Part shown: positions 1 to 6,022 of the stretch, one piece after another
Layout of the letters: every line of letters begins with the position of its first letter
How positions within the stretch are numbered: the first letter of the stretch is position 1
IMG/VR virus record: IMGVR_UViG_3300024518_002227
Location: 1-21,157 of that record
From: a virus
DNA length: 21,157 nt
Reading direction: 5' to 3' (one strand)
Position numbers and translations under genes: made by a program
Notes under the pieces: model-generated
What the model saw: only the letters and a program-made list of their open reading frames with translations
Database searches by the model: none
What the model was told of the DNA's origin: nothing

Positions 1-114
1 GGCGACCCCCCACCCCTTCAGGTAATATGATGTTTGTGTTTGTGTATCTCTACGAAAATGCGACGAAACAAGCCAAGATTACCTTGGTTTACCCCTTATA
101 CTTACTGTTTTTTT

Positions 115-133
115 GGGTAATCGGACCTATAGG
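115..133 (+). promoter_or_regulatory. Candidate phage promoter with T7-like TATAGGGGAGA end
   Basis: The site reads GGGTAATCGGACCTATAGG and continues GGAGA, so its right half closely resembles the T7 class III promoter end CTATAGGGAGA. It shares GGGTA and TATAGG with the other motif copies in this window but is one base longer. If transcription starts at G132, the RNA begins with GGGG, which can pair with CCCC at 142-145 around a 6-base loop. Assignment to a single-subunit phage RNA polymerase is inference, because no such polymerase gene is in this window. Confidence 0.45.
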
Positions 134-226
134 GGAGATTACCCCGCAAAGGGTACTGAAACAGGGGCGAACAGAGTGAGAGTTTGCACTTTCTTCTACC
201 TCGGTTATCATCTCTGAGGAGATGGT

Positions 227-244
227 GGGTACTTACTTAGTAGG
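227..244 (+). promoter_or_regulatory. Divergent copy of the GGGTACTT promoter-like motif
   Basis: GGGTACTTACTTAGTAGG shares the GGGTACTT block and a terminal TAG with the copies at 2834, 16813 and 20503, but matches the 16813 copy at only 11 of the first 17 positions. It is intergenic, about 100 bases before the first gene, and is followed by a 5-bp hairpin (248-252 with 261-265). It may be a weak member of the family or a coincidence. Confidence 0.3.
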
Positions 245-271
245 GGGGTAAGCGAGCGCACTTACAGCGAG

Positions 272-308
272 CTTGGGGGGTCGGAAACCTGTTGGGTTTC
301 CTCCCAAG
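272..308 (+). other. Strong two-part RNA hairpin in the leader
   Basis: GGAAACC (283-289) pairs perfectly with GGTTTCC (295-301) around a 5-base loop. The flanks CTTGGG (272-277) and CCCAAG (303-308) pair as an outer stem, separated by an asymmetric internal loop of GGGTC against a single T. No run of T follows, so it is not a standard Rho-independent terminator. It lies 42 bases before the first gene and would be part of the 5' untranslated RNA of either upstream promoter candidate. Possible roles are RNA stability, a protein-binding site or a processing site; none can be chosen from sequence. Confidence 0.6.
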
Positions 309-349
309 AGAGTAAGTTACTACTCTGCTACTAAGGTTTAAGGGTAACT

Positions 350-571
350 GTGCGCCAGCCACCAATTCACTTCACTACTCACGTTCGTGAGGACACTGCT
401 GCAGACCTTGAAGACTTGTACGCTACTTGCGAAGTGTTGTGTCGTCACATGCTTGTGCAGGGCGCACTGATTTCAGAGATTATAGGCCATTCTGATGGGC
501 CTTATACTCAAGCAGGTTATTCAAGACCTGCGCAGGTTGCTATTATTGATGGCCGTATTCAACAATTATGA
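350..571 (+). CDS. Small hypothetical protein, 73 aa
   Basis: This short protein starts at GTG, with AAGGG (340-344) five bases upstream as a Shine-Dalgarno sequence. I do not recognise a family. It has no membrane segment. The middle (about residues 15-45) is predicted to be helical and contains two cysteines (CEVLCRH). It is the first gene after the leader and is followed 12 bases later by the holin-like gene, so the two are probably co-transcribed. Its place before the large terminase is where some phages carry a small terminase subunit, but it is short for that role and shows no clear DNA-binding motif, so no function is assigned. Confidence 0.6.
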   Translation: MRQPPIHFTTHVREDTAADLEDLYATCEVLCRHMLVQGALISEIIGHSDGPYTQAGYSRPAQVAIIDGRIQQL

Positions 572-583
572 AAGAGAGAGCGC

Positions 584-922
584 ATGGAACCCGTATGGAA
601 GAAGTTGACGAGCAGAAAGTTTCTGGGTACTTTGATCGTCTTAGTGACTGTGTTCTTGAATGCTGCAGGAGTGACCGAGTTAGAGACGGAGGAGTTATTT
701 GCTCTGTCTGCTTCGGTCAGCGCTTTCATCTTGGGCGAGTCGGCCTTAGATCGGGAGAGGATCAAGGCGACTCAGTTGCAGAACTTGGCGAACGCTGACG
801 TTCAACTTCAGAAGTTGGTGACTGAGGGTAACGCTTTGATCTCGCAGAAGAATCAGGTCATTGAGGACTTGACTCGTTTGCTTGATGAGGCTGCTGGTGG
901 CGAAGACCCCCCCGAAGTCTAG
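584..922 (+). CDS. Small membrane protein, holin-like candidate
   Basis: This 112-aa protein has a basic N-terminus (KKLTSRK) and two hydrophobic stretches. The first is at about residues 14-30 (FLGTLIVLVTVFLNAAG), the second at about 38-53 (ELFALSASVSAFILGES). They are followed by a charged helical tail with heptad-like character (about residues 55-103). This topology, and the FILGES-type ending of the second segment, resemble small phage holins and holin-like virion membrane proteins. A GAAAGAGAG stretch upstream of ATG 584 serves as the ribosome binding site. Its 3' end overlaps the large-terminase start by 26 bases, implying translational coupling. Lysis genes often sit beside packaging genes, but no endolysin is visible nearby, so 'holin' is a plausible reading and not proven. 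Confidence 0.7.
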   Translation: MEPVWKKLTSRKFLGTLIVLVTVFLNAAGVTELETEELFALSASVSAFILGESALDRERIKATQLQNLANADVQLQKLVTEGNALISQKNQVIEDLTRLLDEAAGGEDPPEV

Positions 923-2831
923 CACTAGTCAGAGGCGCACGTGGCTCGCTACACAATCAACTGTTGGGCGCACGACCAGGGAACTCGCTGACCTTGTAGC
1001 TTCAGAGTTTGGGACGATCGCACCGTCCCCTGCCACTATCTCACGTGACCTTAAGTGGTTGCGTGAACAGATGGAGGTCATGCAGGCTGACCCTGATTTA
1101 CAGCGTCTGCTCCTGCCAGAGAACTTTCCTGAGTTGCGTGCAAGGTTCTTCAAGTCGCAGCAGGGACCGTACCTCACTCCGAAGCATCAGCACGCCTGGT
1201 ACCATTGCCTCTATAGCCTCGTGTTCAAGACCCCACTCCCCGAGTGGGTCGTGGACTTTATGGAGCTTCCCCCTGACGTGAACGATTCGATCGTGTCGAA
1301 GGAGGCGCTCTTGACGATGATCGTTCTTGCGCCTCCACGTCATGGCAAGTCTGACCTCATCCTCCATGGTATTGCCACGATCCTAATGATCGACCCGAAC
1401 AAGCGTATCATCTACTGCAGTGGTATCAAGACCACCTCCCAAGATAACATGGGCATGGTCATGGAGGAGTTCGAAACGAACGAGGCTTTGATCGAAGCGT
1501 ACGGGCCGTTCAAGGACGACAACCGTATGTGGTCCTATCAGAAAGGTTTTCAACTTGCGAAACGTACGATCCCTCAGAAGACGAGTTCCATATACCCGAT
1601 TGGTAAGGGTTCTAACGTCCTCTCCAAGGACGCCGATCTCATTATCGTTGATGACCCCCAAGACCTTGACGACGCTGAGTCTGAGACGACAACAGCTAGA
1701 GACTACAAGTGGTTTCGAAGTAACCTCCTTACTAGGAGGGAGAGTCACACGCCTGTCTTCGCAGTCGGCTCGTTCCAGCCGTCCGAAACTGGAGATATGT
1801 GGACGAACGTCATCGAGAATATTTCAGATTACGATGGAGTAGACAATGTTAAGATTTACGTATCCCAATTTAGGGCGCACTACTATGAGCGCTGCGATCC
1901 CATCTTGGACCCCAACCATGTCAAGTGTGTACTGTGGCATGACAAGTGCCCTTACTGGTTCTTGGAGGCCCAGCGAGTCTCCTTGGGTGACCTCATGTTC
2001 GAGGTGTGTTACAACCAGGACATGCGCAAGGGACGAACGACCTACTTCGATCCTCGGGTCGTAAGGGGAGTTTATAGTGAGCCTGAACCCCCCAACCAGG
2101 GAGCGCACGTGCCTGTGCCAGATAGCTATGAAGGGGGAATCCTCGATCCCCTTAGGACTTCTCGTGTTGTGCCCAGCTACCACTGCAGTGTCAATCATCC
2201 CTTGCTCGTCACATTGGGAGTTGACCCTGCTGCATCTGAACGAAAGGGTGCAAGTTACACTGCTATCGTTGCGTTGGCTGCCTGCCGACATTGTGGAAGA
2301 CGCTTTGGAATCGACTACGAGCAGCGTAGACAAAGCCCCGAACGCCACCCTGCGCTCATCCTTGATTTCGTTCGATCCTATAGTCCCACTAGAGTTCGGA
2401 TCGAGAACAACGCCTACCAGAAAGCGCTCGCTAGGGACCCCCGTCTCACAGACCAGCAAGGCCCACTCAACTTCCGAATCGACGAGTGGCGCACCGATGA
2501 GAGGAAGAATGACCCGTCTCTTGGGATTCCTACGCTTGCGCACATGATCCTAGAGGGGCGCTTCTCCGTCCCTTATAGGGACGCAGGTGACCGTGACGCT
2601 TGGGAAGACTTCCTCAAGTCCCTGATCCTATGGCCCAAGAAACCGAACGACGTGCCCATGGCGTTCTGGTTAGCTGAACTGTCGATGCGTGAACTGTTGT
2701 ACGAGTTGGAGCATACTGGCCCGTTGATGCTCGACGGGTATGAGGATATGCCCGACTATTTGCAGGCGCAGGTGTATGATGTGAACATGGGTGACTTTGC
2801 TGGGCCTACCCCGAGGTTGGATATATGGTAG
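897..2831 (+). CDS. terL: Terminase large subunit (packaging ATPase and nuclease)
   Basis: This is the motor that cuts concatemeric DNA and drives it through the portal using ATP. Counting from GTG 897, a Walker A-type motif lies at about residues 145-152 (APPRHGKSD), a Walker B at about 248-255 (DLIIVDDPQD) and a likely coupling motif at about 287-295 (PVFAVGSFQP). The C-terminal RNase H-like nuclease begins near 438 with LLVTLGVDPAAS. A CRHCG pair and later acidic residues (RIENN) follow. Residues about 20-60 look like a helix-turn-helix (TTRELADLV through PATISRDLKWL), unusual on a large subunit. I chose GTG 897 because GAGG (887-890) lies six bases before it; an in-frame ATG at 885 lacks a Shine-Dalgarno at the right distance. 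At 644 aa it is slightly long for the family. Confidence 0.93.
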   Translation: MAKTPPKSSTSQRRTWLATQSTVGRTTRELADLVASEFGTIAPSPATISRDLKWLREQMEVMQADPDLQRLLLPENFPELRARFFKSQQGPYLTPKHQHAWYHCLYSLVFKTPLPEWVVDFMELPPDVNDSIVSKEALLTMIVLAPPRHGKSDLILHGIATILMIDPNKRIIYCSGIKTTSQDNMGMVMEEFETNEALIEAYGPFKDDNRMWSYQKGFQLAKRTIPQKTSSIYPIGKGSNVLSKDADLIIVDDPQDLDDAESETTTARDYKWFRSNLLTRRESHTPVFAVGSFQPSETGDMWTNVIENISDYDGVDNVKIYVSQFRAHYYERCDPILDPNHVKCVLWHDKCPYWFLEAQRVSLGDLMFEVCYNQDMRKGRTTYFDPRVVRGVYSEPEPPNQGAHVPVPDSYEGGILDPLRTSRVVPSYHCSVNHPLLVTLGVDPAASERKGASYTAIVALAACRHCGRRFGIDYEQRRQSPERHPALILDFVRSYSPTRVRIENNAYQKALARDPRLTDQQGPLNFRIDEWRTDERKNDPSLGIPTLAHMILEGRFSVPYRDAGDRDAWEDFLKSLILWPKKPNDVPMAFWLAELSMRELLYELEHTGPLMLDGYEDMPDYLQAQVYDVNMGDFAGPTPRLDIW

Positions 2832-2833
2832 TT

Positions 2834-2851
2834 GGGTACTTCTAATACAGA
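2834..2851 (+). promoter_or_regulatory. GGGTACTT-type promoter candidate before the portal gene
   Basis: GGGTACTTCTAATACAGA lies in the 44-base gap between terminase and portal and matches the 16813 copy at 15 of 17 positions. If the RNA starts at G2850, it begins with GAGAA, which pairs with TTCTC at 2858-2862 around a three-base loop, a hairpin starting exactly at +1. In RNA reading through from upstream, GGGTACT (2834-2840) can instead pair with AGTACCC (2868-2874), which overlaps the portal Shine-Dalgarno sequence. Confidence 0.6.
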
Positions 2852-2875
2852 GAATCGTTCTCACAGGAGTACCCT

Positions 2876-4570
2876 ATGTCCACCCAGCTATACGACCGAC
2901 TCGATGCCGAGGTTAAAGGCAGAGAGTGGGCTGATGGCCAGGCTGAGATGTCCATGCTCGCTGAGATTTACGAAGGCAAACTCCCCGAATCTTTGAAAGC
3001 GTTCTTCCCTAAGAACCAGCCTCGTCACCTCATCAATATGGTCAAGCTCGCTTGGAATGATCTAGCCACTCAGATTGGCCGAGTCCCCGAGTTCAGGCAC
3101 GACACGCTCAATGACTCTGATGCAGAGTTGAAACGTGTTGGGCTGTTAGAGAAGATCGCACATTCGTACTTGCGTGACGCTGACCCGTCTGCGCCTATGT
3201 TCATGTGGCAACTTGCGTGGTGGCTTATCGGTGTCGGACGGGCCGTAGCTATCGTGAAACCCGACATGGAACGCAATCGTCCCATCTTTGACCTGAAGGA
3301 CCCTCGTACTGCGTATCCTCGTGCGAAGCGCATGAGTGGCAATGCCATCATGGAACTCGCAGATATCATCTTCAAGTACGAGATACCGACCAAGACTGCT
3401 GAGGCTATGGGCCTCCGTCCTCGCATGGTGGAGGTGAGTCGTGGCTTCGGGCACCAGGTGACCTGGGAGAAGCCTGACAAGACTACAATCATCGAGTATG
3501 TGGACGATAAGCGTTGGACTATCGTCTCTGACGGTGGTTCCGTCATCGACGAGGAACACAACTTGGGTATGGTACCAGCGCACGTGTTCCAATCTTTCGC
3601 CCCCAACCAGGAGTGGGGTCTCAGTCTGTTCAAGGACCAAGTGTCCTTCATGGTGGCGATCTCCCGACTGATGACGCAAAAGCTCGCCTTTGGCGATCAG
3701 CTTGTCAACCCAATGATTTGGGTGAAAGGGCATGAGGGTAAGCTCAGAATTGGGCCTCAGACCCTGAACAGACTCTCCCCGCAGGGGGCCATGGGCATCA
3801 TCACACCCCCTCAGCAGCTACAAGTGGACCAGGATATAGCCATTCTGGAGCGCTTCTCCCGTATCCTTAACAAGAACCCTGAGTCACGTTCAGGTGAGGT
3901 TCAGAACCGTGGTACGTATACGAGTGCGAAGACCTTGGAGCAGTTGTCAGAGGCGATTGACTCCACTATCGGGCAGTATTGGGACATTATAGGTGTCGGT
4001 ATGGCTTACCTGTTGAAGGTGGCGTACAAGATGGAGGAGACCATATGGCCTAATATGGAGAAGTCCATCACTGGTAACCTGGGTGGTAAGAGGTTCCGTG
4101 ACAAGTACATCCCGAAGAAAGACATCAAGGGACGCTACTTCGTACGGGTGGATTACGGGTTTGGTATTGGTGGGTATCAGGGGTTCCTGATGCACCTCCA
4201 AGCGAAGGACGCTGGGGTGATGCCGAAGAGGCAGGCCATGGAGGCCATGCCTGGTATCTCCGATGTGGATGAGGCGCTCCGTCAGATAGAATTGGAGGGG
4301 ATGGATGAGGCAGGGATGGTTAACTTCCAGACCCAAGCATCTCAGGGTGGCTTGGATCAGGTTGTCTGGGCTAAGATGAGGACACGTATGGCAAAGAAAC
4401 GTATCCCATTGGCCGAGGTTATCCTCGAATATGAGACAGAGTTGCAGGCGCAAGCGCAGGCTGCTGCTGGTTCAGAGGATGTTTCTGCGTTGACCACCCC
4501 TCCGCAAGAGGGCGCACCAGGTGAGGCTGCTCCGCAGCCTGCTGGTGTGAACCCAGGAGTGCTGGGTTAA
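2876..4570 (+). CDS. Portal protein
   Basis: This 564-aa protein forms the ring at one capsid vertex through which DNA enters and leaves. Identification rests on position directly after the large terminase, size typical of portals, and portal-like sequence: an N-terminal helical region with PRHLINMVKLAWNDLATQIG (about residues 49-68), a hydrophobic Trp-rich helix (MFMWQLAWWLIGVGRAVAI, about 107-125), and a C-terminal stem/crown region ending in a Gln/Ala-rich coiled tail and a Pro/Gly-rich end (about 515-564). AGGAG (2865-2869) six bases before ATG 2876 fixes the start. A promoter-like site lies just upstream. The stop TAA shares its last A with the next gene's ATG. Confidence 0.88.
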   Translation: MSTQLYDRLDAEVKGREWADGQAEMSMLAEIYEGKLPESLKAFFPKNQPRHLINMVKLAWNDLATQIGRVPEFRHDTLNDSDAELKRVGLLEKIAHSYLRDADPSAPMFMWQLAWWLIGVGRAVAIVKPDMERNRPIFDLKDPRTAYPRAKRMSGNAIMELADIIFKYEIPTKTAEAMGLRPRMVEVSRGFGHQVTWEKPDKTTIIEYVDDKRWTIVSDGGSVIDEEHNLGMVPAHVFQSFAPNQEWGLSLFKDQVSFMVAISRLMTQKLAFGDQLVNPMIWVKGHEGKLRIGPQTLNRLSPQGAMGIITPPQQLQVDQDIAILERFSRILNKNPESRSGEVQNRGTYTSAKTLEQLSEAIDSTIGQYWDIIGVGMAYLLKVAYKMEETIWPNMEKSITGNLGGKRFRDKYIPKKDIKGRYFVRVDYGFGIGGYQGFLMHLQAKDAGVMPKRQAMEAMPGISDVDEALRQIELEGMDEAGMVNFQTQASQGGLDQVVWAKMRTRMAKKRIPLAEVILEYETELQAQAQAAAGSEDVSALTTPPQEGAPGEAAPQPAGVNPGVLG

Positions 4571-4764
4571 TGGAAGCGATCGTTGCAATCATCGGTGGAG
4601 TCTTCCTGGTCATCACTACCAACATGAACCGTAAGACTTCGAAGCGTCTAAAGACGCAGAATGGTGTTAATGTAGGAGAGTACGTGGAGAAGACCCACTT
4701 CTTGCTGGGTGAGATGAACGGAAAACTTGACGCTCACATCAACGACAAAGAATCGCATAGCTAA
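4570..4764 (+). CDS. Small single-pass membrane protein
   Basis: This 64-aa protein has one N-terminal membrane segment (about residues 3-18, AIVAIIGGVFLVITTN), a basic stretch (NRKTSKRLK, about 20-28), and a hydrophilic tail containing GEMNGKLDAHI and ending in ESHS. The layout of a short N-terminal anchor and a helical tail recalls small actinophage membrane proteins of the DUF2746 type, sometimes called second holins, but the match is too weak to name it. It is joined to the portal and to the next gene by TAATG overlaps, with no separate ribosome binding site of note, so it is probably translated by coupling. A role in ejection or lysis is possible. Confidence 0.65.
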   Translation: MEAIVAIIGGVFLVITTNMNRKTSKRLKTQNGVNVGEYVEKTHFLLGEMNGKLDAHINDKESHS

Positions 4765-5360
4765 TGGCCCATACGGGGAACGCTAGGCCTCAAGGACACC
4801 AACAGGTTGTCGGTACTAAGAGTGTCCAGCAAGGGCCAGTCTACAAGTGGTTCGGTGTCTTCCTCTCTGACGATGGTTTGGCAGCAGGTGACACGAACGC
4901 TATAGGCAACTATGGTGCCACCACTTCCAGCGTACCTACACATTTCTGGTATGAAGCTACTGAGGATACCAGGATTGAGCGCATGATGGTGGAGATAGAG
5001 GACACATCAGGTATGGCTGCTGCTGACTATGGGAACATAACAGGGAACCTATCTGAGGGAATCCAGATCAAGCACTTCGCTAAGGATGGAGTCACAGAAC
5101 TACATGATTTCACCTCTCAAGCTTCGATAGTCAGTAATGCTGATTGGGCGAAGTACTGCTACGATGTAGATATCAAGACCTGGGGGAATGGTAATGACTT
5201 CCTCTTCGTCAGGTGGACCTTCAGGCGTGCAGGGACACCGATCAGGTTGCAGGTAGGCGAGCATTTTGCTGTCCTATTGCATGATGATTTCAGTGGCCTA
5301 ATCCAACACAAGTTCCTTGTCCAAGGTTATAGGGAGAAGACGTTCAGCCATGCTCACTAA
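4764..5360 (+). CDS. Hypothetical virion-type protein, 198 aa
   Basis: I do not recognise a family. The sequence is rich in aromatic residues, Gly, Thr and Asp, with alternating patterns suggesting beta sheet, for example VYKWFGVFLSDDG (about residues 26-38) and THFWYEATEDTRIERMMVEI (about 59-78). It has no membrane segment or signal peptide. It begins at ATG 4764, overlapping the previous stop by one base, and its 3' end overlaps the next small ORF by 11 bases. Between portal and giant virion protein, a structural role such as a connector or spike component is reasonable but unproven. Confidence 0.7.
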   Translation: MAHTGNARPQGHQQVVGTKSVQQGPVYKWFGVFLSDDGLAAGDTNAIGNYGATTSSVPTHFWYEATEDTRIERMMVEIEDTSGMAAADYGNITGNLSEGIQIKHFAKDGVTELHDFTSQASIVSNADWAKYCYDVDIKTWGNGNDFLFVRWTFRRAGTPIRLQVGEHFAVLLHDDFSGLIQHKFLVQGYREKTFSHAH

Positions 5361-5493
5361 TCACGTAGAGAAACAGACTCGAAGATACACAATCGTAGTC
5401 GCTAAAGACAACGATGGTATCTGGCGTCGAAAGAAAGTAATGAACAAGTCTGACAAAGTGACCATTTTGGAGGTGTTGCAAGTTGACGGCTAG
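5350..5493 (+). CDS. Tiny overlapping ORF, 47 aa
   Basis: An open frame of 47 codons runs from ATG 5350 to TAG 5491-5493. It overlaps the end of the 198-aa gene by 11 bases and the TTG start of the next gene by 11 bases, and it covers almost exactly the gap between them. The product is strongly basic in the first half (KQTRRYT, WRRKKVMNK) and ends VTILEVLQVDG; no family is recognised. An AGGGAG at 5331-5336 is rather far upstream. Filling an otherwise empty 120-base gap with overlaps at both ends is what a real coupled gene would look like. It could also be leftover sequence carrying the next gene's ribosome binding site. Confidence 0.5.
   Translation: MLTNHVEKQTRRYTIVVAKDNDGIWRRKKVMNKSDKVTILEVLQVDG
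5469..5475 (+). promoter_or_regulatory. Ribosome binding site that selects a TTG start
   Basis: GGAGGTG, nearly a perfect anti-Shine-Dalgarno match, lies seven bases before TTG 5483. No ATG or GTG at suitable spacing competes, so this site decides the start of the 179-aa gene. Confidence 0.65.
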
Positions 5494-6022
5494 AGGCCCA
5501 GGAGGGCGTATACCAAACCAGGGGAACGGTCCTGCAGCTAAGGGTGTGGGTAAGAACGCTAAGCGCCATGACCTGGAACGTCAGGATGTGCCCCCATTGC
5601 ATGACTCTGACCTCCAACAGGGCGATGTACAGGCGTTGGAGCAGGGGCAGCGTATAGCTCCAGTGCGTAGTCAGGCACCAGCCGTGCCTCAGCAGGCTGG
5701 TGGGAGCGCACGTCAGGACGTTGGTGGGGGTGCGCAGCAACCAGCGCCCATGGACATCATCAACTCACGCCTCGGTAACACTATGGCTACGCAGGGAACT
5801 GAGCGCACGTTCGACCCTGCTAAGGCTAGGCTCGCTGACAAGTGGGCTGGGTTCTACATGCAACTATCACAGCACCCGAATGCTTCCCCTGTCCTTAAGG
5901 CCCAGGCACGACAGCAGGCTAACGACTTGCGAGCTACCCGTACTGCACCGAAGAGTCAGATCATGGACCTCGGTGTAGCTGATGGACTGATTGAGGATAC
6001 GCTCAACTCCGAAGGCTTTTAA
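5483..6022 (+). CDS. Gln/Pro/Gly-rich phage protein, 179 aa
   Basis: The N-terminal half is low-complexity: GPGGRIPNQGNGPAAKGVGK at about residues 5-24, then a basic patch and a stretch rich in Gln, Pro, Ala and Gly to about residue 88. The C-terminal half is likely helical, with ADKWAGFYMQL (about 117-127) and SPVLKAQARQQANDLRA (about 135-151). Similar proteins with a Gly/Pro-rich start and a helical end occur beside giant internal virion proteins in other phages, with no known function that I can name. It could be a minor internal or assembly-chaperone protein for its giant neighbour, whose ATG overlaps its stop by one base. The TTG start is set by a strong GGAGGTG. Confidence 0.75.
   Translation: MTARGPGGRIPNQGNGPAAKGVGKNAKRHDLERQDVPPLHDSDLQQGDVQALEQGQRIAPVRSQAPAVPQQAGGSARQDVGGGAQQPAPMDIINSRLGNTMATQGTERTFDPAKARLADKWAGFYMQLSQHPNASPVLKAQARQQANDLRATRTAPKSQIMDLGVADGLIEDTLNSEGF

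Larger units (their letters stand above)
1..349. other. Structured non-coding leader upstream of the packaging genes
   Basis: This stretch holds no convincing gene. It differs from the rest of the window in having T-runs (seven T at 108-114) and many short inverted repeats. From left to right it contains a hairpin at 70-90 (8-bp stem with one G-U pair, loop ATTAC), a T7-like promoter candidate at 115-133 with inverted arms GGGTAATC/GATTACCC (115-122, 137-144), a second motif copy at 227-244, a hairpin GTAAG/CTTAC (248-252, 261-265), a strong two-part hairpin at 272-308, and a hairpin AGAGTA/TACTCT (309-314, 321-326). The next gene starts at 350. The concentration of structures and promoter-like sites suggests a control region for the packaging and virion operon. 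It could also lie near a genome end or packaging site, but nothing in the window proves that. Confidence 0.6.

Noticed and set aside
108-114. Run of seven T as a terminator tail
   Set aside because: No stem lies directly before it; the nearest hairpin (70-90) ends 17 bases upstream.
27-179. A 50-codon hydrophobic frame in the leader starting at ATG 27
   Set aside because: It has only a weak CAGG before it, spans the promoter-like site at 115-133, and its hydrophobic character follows from T-rich DNA. Coding is less likely than control function.
625-642. GGGTACTT copy inside the holin-like gene
   Set aside because: Only the first eight bases match; the TANTATAG end is absent.
1824-2543. Long minus-strand open frame (239 codons) opposite the terminase
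   Set aside because: It is a shadow of the terminase frame, with no ribosome binding site and no recognisable protein features.
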